DNA of 64,000 bases from Salinivirgaceae bacterium (GCA_017557785.1 JAFYYA010000102.1:1-64000), one strand, 5' to 3'. Counted from the stretch's first letter, positions 17,424 through 25,884 are shown. Program-made: numbers and translations. Notes: generated by a model from the sequence alone, not told the origin.

Positions 17424-18209
17424 ATGTCACGAAAAGAACAACTTGAAGCCTTTGGGCAACTGCTCGACATTATGGACGAGTTGCGCGAGAAATGCCCGTG
17501 GGACCGCAAACAGACCTTTGAATCGCTGCGTGTGCAGACCATCGAAGAATCGTACGAACTCACCGAAGCCATCCTGGCCAACGATATGGACGAAGTGAAA
17601 AAAGAGTTGGGCGACCTGCTGCTGCACATCGTTTTTTATGCAAAGATGGGTTCGGAGCAAGGCAAATTTGACATTGCCGATGTTATTAACTCGCTGTGTC
17701 AAAAACTGATATACCGCCATCCGCACGTGTTCGGCGACGAGAAGGCCAACTCGGCCGAAGCCGTTCTGCAAAACTGGGAGCAGTTGAAACTCAAGGAGAA
17801 AGGCCGCAAACCGAGTGTGCTGTCAGGTGTGCCGAAATCGTTACCTGCGCTGGTGAAGGCCTACCGCATTCAGGACAAAACCCACAGCGTGGGCTTCGAC
17901 TGGCCAGAGCGCGAGCAAGTATGGGCAAAGGTTGAAGAAGAGTTGCAGGAGTTTAAAACTGAACTCACGGCCAATTCCGATTCGGAAAGTACCAAAGCCG
18001 AATTCGGCGACCTACTTTTCAGTCTTGTAAACGCCGCGCGGCTCTACAAAATCAATCCTGAGAACGCGCTCGAGAGCACAAACTTGAAATTCATCGGCCG
18101 CTTCAACTATCTTGAAGAGCAAATCCAAAAGAACGGAGGAACGCTCAAAGATACGTCGCTTGAAGAGATGGACAGGCTTTGGAACGAGGCCAAAAGCAAA
18201 GGTTTGTGA
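17424..18209 (+). CDS. mazG: nucleoside triphosphate pyrophosphohydrolase MazG
   Basis: This 261-residue protein has two MazG-type all-helical domains. The first shows CPWDRKQTFESL, the metal-binding EESYELTEAI and KKELGDLLLHIVFYAKM. The second has the equivalent EEELQEFKTEL and AEFGDLLFSLVNAARL. It hydrolyses (d)NTPs to monophosphates and pyrophosphate, clearing damaged nucleotides and limiting ppGpp signalling in E. coli. VGFDWP between the domains is a further MazG signature. It lies directly after the SAM hydroxide adenosyltransferase gene; the combination may be purely a shared transcript. Confidence 0.95.
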   Translation: MSRKEQLEAFGQLLDIMDELREKCPWDRKQTFESLRVQTIEESYELTEAILANDMDEVKKELGDLLLHIVFYAKMGSEQGKFDIADVINSLCQKLIYRHPHVFGDEKANSAEAVLQNWEQLKLKEKGRKPSVLSGVPKSLPALVKAYRIQDKTHSVGFDWPEREQVWAKVEEELQEFKTELTANSDSESTKAEFGDLLFSLVNAARLYKINPENALESTNLKFIGRFNYLEEQIQKNGGTLKDTSLEEMDRLWNEAKSKGL

Positions 18210-18299
18210 CTCAAAAGTGTTTTTTACATTTATTCATAACGGCTTAAAAACCGAATTTGAATTTGCCACTACCGAATTTTAATCGCCGCTGACCATATT

Positions 18300-18307
18300 T
18301 ACATTTG
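18300..18307 (+). promoter_or_regulatory. TAnnTTTG promoter element upstream of a possible leader RNA
   Basis: TACATTTG matches the -7 consensus. Transcription would begin near 18314, over 200 bases before menG/ubiE, and run into the terminator-like hairpin at 18406-18437. Confidence 0.45.
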
Positions 18308-18313
18308 CAAAAA

Positions 18314-18438
18314 CGGGGAGAATTATCGGTTATATTTTTGAATCGTTAAAGAAACAAGACAACGTTCAAATTAATGCCAATACTTCTTCTCTAAGAGAAA
18401 TGCGACTTCGGGCTCAACCCCCGAAGCCGTTTTTTTTG
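18314..18438 (+). ncRNA. candidate short leader or small RNA ahead of menG/ubiE
   Basis: About 125 bases lie between a TAnnTTTG promoter element and a strong hairpin with a T8 tract. Within it are a TTCTCTAAGAGAA hairpin and a six-codon frame ATGCCAATACTTCTTCTCTAA (18374-18394) encoding MPILLL. This could be a small RNA or an attenuated leader for the gene at 18516. The 306-base gap 18210-18515 holds nothing else that I recognise. No Rfam family was identified by eye. Confidence 0.3.
18406..18437 (+). terminator. terminator-like hairpin between mazG and menG/ubiE
   Basis: CTTCGGG (18406-18412) pairs with CCCGAAG (18420-18426), followed by CCG and eight T. It is about 200 bases past the mazG stop and 80 bases before the next start, so it may end a separate short transcript or attenuate the downstream gene. 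Confidence 0.75.
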
Positions 18439-18515
18439 TTTTCGCCGCACCATAAAAAGAGTATCTTCGTCGCGCCAAAAGCAATGAGTTGCGGCGGTAT
18501 AAAATCTTGATAATT

Positions 18516-19259
18516 ATGACAATCGGTAATAAAACAATGGTCGTTCCCGACAGCTCGAATCCCGAATCAAAAAAAGTGCAGGTCGAAAATATGTTCGACA
18601 GCATTGCACCAAAGTACGATGTGCTGAACCATACCCTTTCGCTCAACATCGACAAGATTTGGCGTCGGAAGGTAGCGCGGATTGTGGCAAAAAAACGCCC
18701 TGAAACAGTTCTCGACGTGGCCACAGGCACTTGCGACCTTGCCATTGTCACAGCCCGCAAGGCGCATCCGCAGTCGGTTTGCGGAATTGACCTTTCGGAA
18801 GAGATGCTCAATGTTGGACGCCAGAAAGTGCTGAAAGCCAATTTGTCAGGCACCATCAAGGTGCAAAAAGGCGATGCAGAGAATCTGCCTTTCGGCGACA
18901 ACACATTCGATGCCATCACGGTGGCCTTCGGAGTGCGCAATTTCGAGAATCTTGAAAAAGGTCTGACCGAGATGCTGCGTGTGCTGAAACCTGGTGGCTC
19001 GTGCGTAGTGCTCGAATTCACAATGCCGGCGGCGTTTCCCGTCAAGCAACTGTATAACTTCTATTTTCGCCACATTCTGCCGCTGATTGGCCGGTTGGTG
19101 TCGAGTCACAAATCGGCTTATACATACTTGCCCGAATCGGTAAAAGCGTTTCCGCAACGCGCTGATTTTGTGCGGATAATGGAACAGTGCGGCTATGCCG
19201 ACGCACGATTCCACAGCCTGTCGCTCGGAATTGCGGCTATATATATAGGTACAAAATAG
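18516..19259 (+). CDS. ubiE: demethylmenaquinone methyltransferase (MenG/UbiE)
   Basis: This SAM-dependent methyltransferase of about 247 residues makes the last step of menaquinone synthesis, the quinone that fumarate reductase uses. VLDVATGTCDLAI is motif I. VQVENMFDSIAPKYDVLNHTLS near the N-terminus, GIDLSEEMLNVG, and FGVRNFENLEKGLTEMLRVLKPGG are UbiE/MenG signatures. ATG at 18516 is preferred to an in-frame TTG at 18489. A possible attenuating leader lies upstream. A lineage without ubiquinone points to the menaquinone role. Confidence 0.93.
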   Translation: MTIGNKTMVVPDSSNPESKKVQVENMFDSIAPKYDVLNHTLSLNIDKIWRRKVARIVAKKRPETVLDVATGTCDLAIVTARKAHPQSVCGIDLSEEMLNVGRQKVLKANLSGTIKVQKGDAENLPFGDNTFDAITVAFGVRNFENLEKGLTEMLRVLKPGGSCVVLEFTMPAAFPVKQLYNFYFRHILPLIGRLVSSHKSAYTYLPESVKAFPQRADFVRIMEQCGYADARFHSLSLGIAAIYIGTK

Positions 19260-19272
19260 GGTGGCGCACCAA

Positions 19273-19302
19273 TTTGCATTTTCCAACTTTTTTCTAATTT
19301 TG
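19273..19302 (+). promoter_or_regulatory. leuA leader promoter (TTTG ... TAnnTTTG)
   Basis: A -33 TTTG at 19273-19276 is separated by 18 bases from TAATTTTG at 19295-19302, a close match to the Bacteroidales consensus. It is 23 bases before the leader peptide ATG. Confidence 0.7.
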
Positions 19303-19324
19303 CGCCCGATTTTAAAAGATAGCA

Positions 19325-19426
19325 ATGCAATTTATATCACACATCGGAACTAACGCACTTGCCTGCAACGCAGCCGCAAGCCGTTCGTTGTTGCTATCGC
19401 TATCACTACGATTGCGCCGTCGCTAA
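19325..19426 (+). CDS. putative leucine leader peptide of leuA (33 residues)
   Basis: A short frame begins ATGCAATTTATATCACAC and encodes 33 residues ending SRSLLLSLSLRLRRR before TAA. Six of the twelve codons from residue 22 to residue 33 are leucine (TTG TTG CTA, CTA, CTA, TTG). It lies between a good promoter and leuA, followed by hairpins. That is the layout of ribosome-mediated attenuation, where stalling at Leu codons during leucine shortage would relieve termination. The gene is not damaged and is too short for standard gene finders. The role is inferred from position and composition. Confidence 0.65.
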   Translation: MQFISHIGTNALACNAAASRSLLLSLSLRLRRR

Positions 19427-19470
19427 CGGCCGTACTTCTCTCACGCGCTTCTACGCGAAGCGTATTTTCA
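19416..19470 (+). promoter_or_regulatory. putative leuA attenuator hairpins
   Basis: GCCGT (19416-19420) pairs with ACGGC (19426-19430) across the leader peptide stop codon. A second stem GCGCTTC (19445-19451) with GAAGCGT (19457-19463) is followed by ATTTTC, a weak T-tract. The remaining bases to 19574 are AT-rich with repeated TAGGA/TTAGGA words and no visible gene. A full antiterminator alternative was not worked out. Confidence 0.45.
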
Positions 19471-19574
19471 ATTTAATAGTTAGGATTTAGGAATTAGGAG
19501 TTAATGACTTCTATTTGCTTGATTCATAATAAATAATCGTAATTCGTAATTCAAAATTCGTAATTCAAAAAGTT

Positions 19575-21062
19575 ATGTCAGATAAAATTTTCATTTTCGA
19601 CACCACGCTGCGCGACGGCGAACAAGTTCCTGGGTGTCAACTTAATACAGTCGAAAAAATTGAAGTAGCCAAAATGCTTGAGCGCCTTGGCGTCGATGTC
19701 ATTGAGGCTGGATTTCCGGTTTCGAGTCCGGGCGATTTCAACTCGGTGGTCGAGATTTCGAAGGCCGTGACCTATCCAACCATCTGCGCCCTGACGCGCG
19801 CCGTTGAGAAGGACATTGAAGTGGCCGCCGAAGCGCTTAAGTTCGCCAAACACAAGCGTATACACACGGGCATAGGCACATCGGACTCGCATATAAAATA
19901 TAAGTTCAACTCAACGCGCGAGGCGATTATCGAGCGTGCCGTGAAGGCAGTGAAGTACGCCCGCCGCTTTGTCGATGATGTTGAGTTTTATGCCGAAGAT
20001 GCCGGACGCACTGATAATGAGTATCTTGCGCGAGTGGTGGAGGCCGTCGTAAAGGCGGGAGCCACTGTGGTCAACATTCCTGACACCACGGGCTACTGTC
20101 TGCCGGAGGAGTACGGCGCAAAAATCAAGTACCTAATTGACCACGTTGATATGGGCAACGCGATACTCTCGACCCACTGTCACAACGATTTAGGTATGGC
20201 AACCGCCAACACCATGGCCGGACTGATGAACGGCGCCCGACAGTGCGAGGTGACCATCAACGGCATTGGCGAACGCGCCGGAAACACGGCCCTTGAGGAG
20301 GTTGCAATGATTCTGAAGTGCCACAACATCGGCCTTCACACTGACCTGAACACCACATCAATCTACCCCGCAAGCCGCATGGTTTCGAGCCTGATGAATA
20401 TGCCGGTGCAGGCCAACAAAGCTGTGGTTGGGCGAAACGCTTTCGCACATTCGTCTGGTATTCATCAGGATGGCGTGCTCAAAGACATCAGCACCTACGA
20501 GATTATGAACCCACACGATGTGGGCATCGACGACAACTCGATTGTGCTCACCGCCCGCAGCGGACACGCAGCCTTGAAGCATCGTCTGTCGGTTTTGGGT
20601 GTGCAAGTCGATGGCGAACGGCTCGACAAAATCTACGAGCAGTTCCTGAAACTGGCCGATCGCAAGAAAGAAATACACGACGATGACCTTCTGATGCTTG
20701 CCGGCGCCGATATGACATTAAATAATCATATCAAACTTGATTTTCTGCAGGTTACTGCTGGTGTAGGCATAAAACCTGTGGCAAGCATCGGACTGACTAT
20801 TGCGGGCGAGAAATTTGAGGCGGCTTCGAGTGGCAACGGTCCTGTGGATGCGGCCATAAAAGCGCTGAAGCAGATTATCAGGCGGCAGATGACGCTCAAA
20901 GAGTTCACCATCCAATCAATCAACAAGGGCAGCGACGATGTGGGCAAAGTGCACATGCAGGTTGAGCACGACGGCCGTCTTTACTACGGTTTCGGCGCCA
21001 ACACCGATATCGTTGCTGCTTCGGTTGAGGCGTATATCGACTGCATAAACAAAATGGAGTGA
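19575..21062 (+). CDS. leuA: 2-isopropylmalate synthase
   Basis: The 495-residue enzyme condenses acetyl-CoA with 2-ketoisovalerate, the first committed step of leucine synthesis. The N-terminal TIM barrel begins [16 protein letters not shown] and has the metal-binding HCHNDLGMA and [16 protein letters not shown]. Next comes [14 protein letters not shown], and the C-terminal LeuA dimer/regulatory domain follows from about residue 370, ending with an allosteric-type repeat. Homocitrate or citramalate synthase is less likely given the length and the leucine-rich leader peptide upstream. No other leu genes follow in this window. Confidence 0.93.
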   Translation: MSDKIFIFDTTLRDGEQVPGCQLNTVEKIEVAKMLERLGVDVIEAGFPVSSPGDFNSVVEISKAVTYPTICALTRAVEKDIEVAAEALKFAKHKRIHTGIGTSDSHIKYKFNSTREAIIERAVKAVKYARRFVDDVEFYAEDAGRTDNEYLARVVEAVVKAGATVVNIPDTTGYCLPEEYGAKIKYLIDHVDMGNAILSTHCHNDLGMATANTMAGLMNGARQCEVTINGIGERAGNTALEEVAMILKCHNIGLHTDLNTTSIYPASRMVSSLMNMPVQANKAVVGRNAFAHSSGIHQDGVLKDISTYEIMNPHDVGIDDNSIVLTARSGHAALKHRLSVLGVQVDGERLDKIYEQFLKLADRKKEIHDDDLLMLAGADMTLNNHIKLDFLQVTAGVGIKPVASIGLTIAGEKFEAASSGNGPVDAAIKALKQIIRRQMTLKEFTIQSINKGSDDVGKVHMQVEHDGRLYYGFGANTDIVAASVEAYIDCINKME

Positions 21063-21129
21063 TTAAGAGTTATAAGTTGTAAGTTGATAAGTTATAAGTT
21101 TTTATAGGGTGTTTGGGTGTTAGGTCTTG

Positions 21130-21171
21130 GGTGTTGGTTTTTGTCCTACCAACACCTAATACCTAAAACCA
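21130..21171 (+). repeat. direct repeat with hairpin, left flank of the PRTase-like gene
   Basis: GGTGTTGGT (21130-21138) and ACCAACACC (21148-21156) form a perfect 9-pair hairpin followed by TAATACCTAA. A 30-base stretch from 21137 to 21166 recurs identically on the other side of the gene at 22061-22090. Immediately upstream are short TTATAAGTT-type direct repeats. Confidence 0.7.
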
Positions 21172-21178
21172 AAATTTA

Positions 21179-21186
21179 TATTTTTG
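21179..21186 (+). promoter_or_regulatory. TAnnTTTG promoter element for the PRTase-like gene
   Basis: TATTTTTG lies 24 bases before the ATG at 21211, inside the repeat-bracketed segment. Confidence 0.45.
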
Positions 21187-21210
21187 TATTGAATCAAATA
21201 GTTTCGAGAA

Positions 21211-22014
21211 ATGGGAATAACTTTTGATGATGATAATCAAGTTTTTGTATTTGATTTTGAGCACGATGGCGACAACAGCATTATCAATTTGAAGGTTGAT
21301 GGCTATCAGATTGAGGCTTTCGGAAAATGCTTCTATTACGGCTACGAGTTTAATACCGACACCGATACCGCCATCCGAAGTGACTTTATTAAATACTTAA
21401 AATTCTCTGATAATCTGCAAGATAATACTAATCTGACCAATTTCATAAAAAAGGCCATCGACACGCTGTCGAAAAAAATTAACCTTTATGACTATGATTT
21501 GGTTGTGATGCCGGAATCGTCGAGTAAGGTCAACCAATATATGCTGCGTTATCTGTACCGATTTGCGCAGCCCACACTGCGTAAAATGGAGTTAGTCAAG
21601 GCTTTACCGGAAAATATCGGGTTCGATATGGATGGTTTTGAGCAGCAGTATCTTGACGATGTGCTCGAAAACGGTCGCCCGCGCTACACTCAAGCGCAGA
21701 AAGACGATGTGAAACGGTCGATTGCAAAGATGCTCGATTTGATTCATCAAAAGGACTATTTCACTATAGCAAAGGATGTTAGGAAGAATCGTTTCCGTCC
21801 TTACATTATGCAGTTTCTAAAATTTGCGTCGGCTGACGATGAGGCACTTTGCTCAAAAATCCGTCAGCAGAACATACTGATTATCGACGACATTGCGACA
21901 AGCGGCTCAACGCTAAACGAGATTCTTCGAACTCTACGTATCTTGAACGAGGACAATAATATAACTATTTTTAGCCTGATTGGTCGGAAAGATTTGATGG
22001 CGGATTCGTTTTAG
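21211..22014 (+). CDS. phosphoribosyltransferase-like protein of unknown function
   Basis: I do not recognise the full protein (267 residues). Near residue 223 it has NILIIDDIATSGSTLNEI, the PRPP-binding loop of type I phosphoribosyltransferases. The beta strand YDYDLVVMPESSSKVNQYM near residue 100 fits the start of such a fold. The insert between them (about residues 120-215) is longer than in salvage enzymes. There is no signal peptide. The gene is alone between two direct repeat copies, and its AT-richer sequence differs from the neighbouring housekeeping genes, suggesting acquisition. It could be a nucleobase salvage enzyme or a PRTase-fold protein from a defence system; neither can be shown here. 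Confidence 0.6.
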   Translation: MGITFDDDNQVFVFDFEHDGDNSIINLKVDGYQIEAFGKCFYYGYEFNTDTDTAIRSDFIKYLKFSDNLQDNTNLTNFIKKAIDTLSKKINLYDYDLVVMPESSSKVNQYMLRYLYRFAQPTLRKMELVKALPENIGFDMDGFEQQYLDDVLENGRPRYTQAQKDDVKRSIAKMLDLIHQKDYFTIAKDVRKNRFRPYIMQFLKFASADDEALCSKIRQQNILIIDDIATSGSTLNEILRTLRILNEDNNITIFSLIGRKDLMADSF

Positions 22015-22053
22015 TTGGAATAAGTGTAAAAGCATTAGTTTTTTTAGTTTTTG

Positions 22054-22095
22054 GGTGTTAGTTTTTGTCCTACCAACACCTAATACCTAATACCT
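22054..22095 (+). repeat. direct repeat, right flank of the PRTase-like gene
   Basis: GGTGTTAGT and ACCAACACC (22072-22080) form an 8-of-9 hairpin with the same loop as the left copy. The 30 bases 22061-22090 are identical to 21137-21166 in the same orientation. Confidence 0.7.
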
Positions 22096-22112
22096 ATCAC
22101 CTTTGGCGCTTA

Positions 22113-22634
22113 TTAATCAATGCAATTCAGAATACCCATAATCTTCGTCTGCTTGTTCTCTTTGATGGGAACTTCAATGAAGCCTGTTGTGACGAAGTAT
22201 TTGAATGTTTTGACCGGGTAGCGTTTGAGTTTCTCGTACTGTTCGGCGTTGATAGGGTAGATTAGCATTGCCGATGAAGATTCGACTGTTGAGCGGATGG
22301 TGTCGCCCGCCGCGTGGCGCGGATAGATGACAATCTCTTCGTTGTTGGTCAGGCGCAGACTGATTTCGCGCGACTCGTCGATTGAGAAGTTGTTGTACTT
22401 GTAGTAGCGCATTTTAAGGAAGCGATATTTGCTTCCAATGCTTTGCGCTTTGAAATACAATGGGTTATTGTTCAGTTTGGCCACCGTCACGGGCTGAGTC
22501 ACCTTAACCTGAGTTTCGGTGATGGCATCAATGGCGTTCTTCTCGAATTGGCAACTCTGTGCACTAACAGCCTGAGTGCCAATCGCGAAAGCGGCCGCAA
22601 CAATAACCTTATAGATTCTATGCGCAACTTGCAT
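22113..22634 (-). CDS. secreted protein of unknown function
   Basis: This 173-residue protein is not recognised. It starts with a likely signal peptide (MQVAHRIYKVIVAAAFAIG, cleavage after AVSA near residue 25) and so is probably periplasmic or outer-membrane associated. The rest is a mixed alpha/beta sequence with one Cys near the N-terminus (SCQFEKNA) and one at the C-terminus (ILNCID), which might form a disulfide. It has a CAAAAATA (TATTTTTG) promoter element at 22677-22684 and is divergent from ppiB. Confidence 0.7.
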   Translation of the reverse strand: MQVAHRIYKVIVAAAFAIGTQAVSAQSCQFEKNAIDAITETQVKVTQPVTVAKLNNNPLYFKAQSIGSKYRFLKMRYYKYNNFSIDESREISLRLTNNEEIVIYPRHAAGDTIRSTVESSSAMLIYPINAEQYEKLKRYPVKTFKYFVTTGFIEVPIKENKQTKIMGILNCID

Positions 22635-22676
22635 TTAATAATAAATTTGTCGACTGTCTCATTGGATAATCTGACA

Positions 22677-22684
22677 CAAAAATA
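22677..22684 (-). promoter_or_regulatory. TAnnTTTG promoter element for the secreted protein gene
   Basis: CAAAAATA on the plus strand is TATTTTTG on the minus strand, 42 bases before the start codon and immediately beside the divergent ppiB promoter. Confidence 0.45.
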
Positions 22685-22691
22685 TTCTTTT

Positions 22692-22699
22692 TAGATTTG
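22692..22699 (+). promoter_or_regulatory. TAnnTTTG promoter element for ppiB
   Basis: TAGATTTG lies 27 bases before the preferred ATG at 22727 and overlaps the longer in-frame start, arguing against the latter. Confidence 0.5.
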
Positions 22700-22726
22700 C
22701 TCGCAATAAATTTAATTCACAACATT

Positions 22727-23188
22727 ATGGCACTTACAGCAGAAATCTACACAGAAAAGGGCGTTATGAAGGCTGAATTGTACGCTGAGGACGTTCCGAA
22801 CACGGTTAATAACTTTGTGAAACTTGCGAAAGAAGGCTTCTATGATGGACTGGCTTTCCACCGCGTAATTCCGAATTTTGTAATTCAGGGCGGATGTCCG
22901 TTCTCTCGCAATCCGGGCGACCCGCGCGTTGGCACTGGCGGTCCGGGCTACAGCATCAAGTGCGAGACTAACGGTGGACGTCAGTATCACGACCGCGGCG
23001 TTCTGTCGATGGCTCACGCAGGCAAAGACACGGGCGGCTCGCAGTTCTTCATCTGCCACAACCGTCAGAACACGCAGCACCTTGACGGCGTTCACACATG
23101 CTTCGGCAAACTGTTCGACGGTCTCGATGTTCTCGATGCCATCCGCCCCGGCGACCGCATTGAGAAGATTGTTATTGTGGAAGATTGA
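22727..23188 (+). CDS. ppiB: cyclophilin-type peptidyl-prolyl cis-trans isomerase
   Basis: The 153-residue cytoplasmic cyclophilin speeds proline isomerisation during folding. [15 protein letters not shown] is the catalytic-site signature (Arg and Phe of the FHR motif), followed by [27 protein letters not shown] and [12 protein letters not shown]. The start at 22727 ([12 protein letters not shown]) gives the usual compact cyclophilin; an upstream in-frame start would fall in the promoter. No signal peptide is present. Monocistronic. Confidence 0.94.
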   Translation: MALTAEIYTEKGVMKAELYAEDVPNTVNNFVKLAKEGFYDGLAFHRVIPNFVIQGGCPFSRNPGDPRVGTGGPGYSIKCETNGGRQYHDRGVLSMAHAGKDTGGSQFFICHNRQNTQHLDGVHTCFGKLFDGLDVLDAIRPGDRIEKIVIVED

Positions 23189-23221
23189 TTATTTAGAATT
23201 TAGGAATTAGAAATTAGGATT

Positions 23222-23249
23222 GTGGAGACGTAGCGCACTACGTCTCTAC
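23222..23249. repeat. 28-base palindromic repeat, intergenic copy
   Basis: GTGGAGACG, a 10-base centre and CGTCTCTAC form a near-perfect 28-base palindrome. It has the same length and the same arms (one base apart) as the copy inside the MmeI-like gene at 6887-6914, defining a dispersed repeat family. Here it lies between ppiB and the chain-length regulator gene. Confidence 0.7.
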
Positions 23250-23308
23250 TTTTATTCCATCTATTCAATTCACCAATTGACCGATTAGCCGATTCATCAA
23301 TAAATTAT

Positions 23309-23316
23309 TACCTTTG
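23309..23316 (+). promoter_or_regulatory. TAnnTTTG promoter element for the wzz-like gene
   Basis: TACCTTTG lies 25 bases before the ATG at 23342. Confidence 0.55.
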
Positions 23317-23341
23317 CGGCTCAAATCTGAAACATAATATT

Positions 23342-24370
23342 ATGGAAGAAAATCAAAACCAATACAAGTTCGACGCTGTCGATTTGATTCTTTACTTTTG
23401 GAAACGCCGTTGGGCGATAATCATTGTCGGCTTTGCCACAGCCGTCATCTCTTCGATTGTATCGCTCTGTATGACAGAAAAATACAAATCGGAGGTAATT
23501 CTTTTCCCGACGGCTGCCGGTTCGCTATCGCAAGACTTACTTTCGACTTCGTCGGTGGGTATGGTGAAGAGTGTGCTGCGTTTGGGCGAGGACGAGGAAC
23601 TCGACCAACTGATGCAGGTGCTGCAGTCGGACGAGATTCGCCGCCGCATTGTCGAGAAATTCGACCTTATGAATCACTACGAAATCAAGCCCGATTCGAA
23701 ATATCCTTACACGCAACTCTATGCGAAATACAGCAAAAACATTGTCATAAAACCGACTAAATTCCTGTCGGTCAGCATTTCGGTGATGGACACCGACCCG
23801 AAACTCGCAGCCGATATTGCCAACGAGATTTCGAATCTGGTGGACACCGTGCGCAACAATATGCTTCACACAAAGGCCATTTTGGCTATGCAACTTGTTG
23901 AAAAAGAATACAATGAGTTGCGCGAAGACATTGAAGAGCAGGAAGAGACGCTGAACGAGATGCGCAAAAAAGGCATTGTCGATTACGAGAAGCAGGCCGA
24001 GGCTCTGTCAAGTGCTCTTGGAACGGCGCTCGGGAACGGCAACAAGAGTGCCGCCAACGAGATTCAGAAGCGTCTCGACGAACTGGGAAAAGAAGGGGGC
24101 GCTTTTGCCGGAATCAGCAGTCAGTTGAAACTCGACCGCGAGCGCTTGGCTGGTTTGAAGACCAAACTTACTGAGGCACAGTTGGATGCGCGTCAAAATC
24201 TGCCGCACAAATACGTTGTCAACCCGGCCACAGTATCTGAAAAGAAGGCCTATCCGGTGCGCTGGATGATTGTGGTTTCGTCAACCATTACCACAGTTAT
24301 CGCACTGATGCTCTTTATGATAATCCGCGATGCTGTTGTCCGCCGTATCGACTATCTTAAAAAGGACTGA
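23342..24370 (+). CDS. Wzz-family polysaccharide chain-length regulator
   Basis: This 342-residue inner-membrane protein has the two-membrane-segment layout of polysaccharide co-polymerases: TM1 in RRWAIIIVGFATAVISSI (residues 19-40) and TM2 in WMIVVSSTITTVIALML near residue 310. A periplasmic domain rich in coiled-coil sequence (about residues 170-285) lies between them. Wzz proteins set the chain length of O-antigen or exopolysaccharide made by the Wzy polymerase. There is no tyrosine-kinase domain. The next gene, four bases on, is an O-antigen ligase/polymerase-like protein, which supports the role. Confidence 0.85.
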   Translation: MEENQNQYKFDAVDLILYFWKRRWAIIIVGFATAVISSIVSLCMTEKYKSEVILFPTAAGSLSQDLLSTSSVGMVKSVLRLGEDEELDQLMQVLQSDEIRRRIVEKFDLMNHYEIKPDSKYPYTQLYAKYSKNIVIKPTKFLSVSISVMDTDPKLAADIANEISNLVDTVRNNMLHTKAILAMQLVEKEYNELREDIEEQEETLNEMRKKGIVDYEKQAEALSSALGTALGNGNKSAANEIQKRLDELGKEGGAFAGISSQLKLDRERLAGLKTKLTEAQLDARQNLPHKYVVNPATVSEKKAYPVRWMIVVSSTITTVIALMLFMIIRDAVVRRIDYLKKD

Positions 24371-24373
24371 ACC

Positions 24374-25858
24374 TTGCAGATTCCGACAAAAAACGGCTGG
24401 TGGGTTTACGCTTGCACGGCGTTGTTTCTTGCGCTGAACCTGGTCTGTATCTACAACGGTTTTTACCTGTTGGGCGCGCTGCCGATAGCAATAATTCTTG
24501 TGGGCGCGGCTTTTCTGGCACTCGATAAACTGCTGTTGTTTATTGCTTTTCTGGCACCGTTGTCGGTCCCGTTGAGCGAGGCGGTCGAGGGCTTGCCAAT
24601 TGATATGTTCCTGCCAACCGAGCCGTTGCTTGCCGGCATATTGTTGTTATTTATCTTTAAGATTATCAGCGAGAAGCGCTTCGACAAACGCATTCTGACT
24701 CACCCCGTCAGCATTACCATTTATATTTACTTGGCGTGGATGCTAATTACTTGTGTCACAAGCGTTGAGCCGCTGGTTTCGTTCAAATTTCTGCTTTCGC
24801 GACTGTGGTTCATTGTTCCGCTCTACTTTGTAATGACGCAGGTGTTCCGCAAAGACGAGAACAATGCAAAGACATTTGTGATTCTGTATGCCGTAGCGCT
24901 CTGTATTGTAGTCATTTACGCACTTGTGCGTCACGCCAAATACGGCATTTTCGATGAGAAGATTGCCCACTGGTCGGCCAATCCGTTCTACAAAGACCAC
25001 ACGTCGTATGGCGCATTGCTGGCATTCTACATTCCGTCCGTTATCGCATTGGCGTTCAGCAAATTGATTGACCCGCGCAAGCGAATGACCTTTATGGCGA
25101 TGGCCCTTCTGCTGATTGTGGGCATCATCTTCTCGTACACCCGTGCGGCGTGGTTGAGTCTTGTCGGCGGATTCGGCATTTGGTGCTGCCACAAACTGAA
25201 AATCAAGTTCACCACCATTGTGGCCATAATCGGCGTTGTCGCGATAGGCTTTTTCACCTTCGGCGATATGCTGATGCGCGACCTGAAAACCAACGACCAA
25301 GACTCGTCGACCGACTTTGTCGAGCACTTGCAGTCGATGGCCAACGTTTCAACCGATGCATCGAACCTTGAGCGCATCAACCGCTGGAACTGCGCCGGAC
25401 GAATGTTTCTCGAAAAACCGATACTCGGTTGGGGACCAGGCACTTATATGTTTTACTACGCACCGTTCCAAATCTCATACGAGAAGACCATCATCAGCAC
25501 CAACGAGGGCGATTTGGGCAATGCCCACAGCGAATATCTTGGTCCGTTGGCCGAAGAGGGATTCCTTGGTCCGCTTACGCTTTTGACCGTGATGGTTGCA
25601 ACTATCATCACAGGTTTCCGCGCCATCCGCCGCACCCGCGCCAACCACCCGATGCTCTACACTATTGGCTTGGCCGCCATCATCGGACTGTTCACATACT
25701 ATTTCCACGGCGTGCTCAACGATTTTCTCGATACCGACAAGGCTTCGGTTCCGTTCTGGGGCTTCACGGCGCTGCTTGTGGCGATAGATGTTTATTACTC
25801 GGATGAGAAAACGAAAAATTCTGATTTAAAGGCTGATGAAGAATCGGATAAAGATTGA
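24374..25858 (+). CDS. O-antigen ligase / polymerase family membrane protein
   Basis: The 494-residue protein has about ten to twelve membrane segments and the Wzy_C (O-antigen ligase) signature. A large periplasmic loop between roughly residues 300 and 400 contains ERINRWNCAGRMFLEKPILGWGPG and NAHSEYLGPLAEEGFLG. Members either polymerise repeat units (Wzy) or attach O-antigen to lipid A core (WaaL). Its pairing with a Wzz gene fits export of a surface glycan. It begins with TTG at 24374, three bases after the Wzz stop codon; no ATG is close by. No glycosyltransferase genes are adjacent, so it is separated from any main glycan locus. Confidence 0.85.
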   Translation: MQIPTKNGWWVYACTALFLALNLVCIYNGFYLLGALPIAIILVGAAFLALDKLLLFIAFLAPLSVPLSEAVEGLPIDMFLPTEPLLAGILLLFIFKIISEKRFDKRILTHPVSITIYIYLAWMLITCVTSVEPLVSFKFLLSRLWFIVPLYFVMTQVFRKDENNAKTFVILYAVALCIVVIYALVRHAKYGIFDEKIAHWSANPFYKDHTSYGALLAFYIPSVIALAFSKLIDPRKRMTFMAMALLLIVGIIFSYTRAAWLSLVGGFGIWCCHKLKIKFTTIVAIIGVVAIGFFTFGDMLMRDLKTNDQDSSTDFVEHLQSMANVSTDASNLERINRWNCAGRMFLEKPILGWGPGTYMFYYAPFQISYEKTIISTNEGDLGNAHSEYLGPLAEEGFLGPLTLLTVMVATIITGFRAIRRTRANHPMLYTIGLAAIIGLFTYYFHGVLNDFLDTDKASVPFWGFTALLVAIDVYYSDEKTKNSDLKADEESDKD

Positions 25859-25884
25859 TTTAGCCGATTAAACGAGTTTTATCC

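Noticed and set aside
21061..22095. Possible CRISPR-like repeats
   Set aside because: There are only two repeat copies around one gene and no spacer-sized regular spacing or cas genes.
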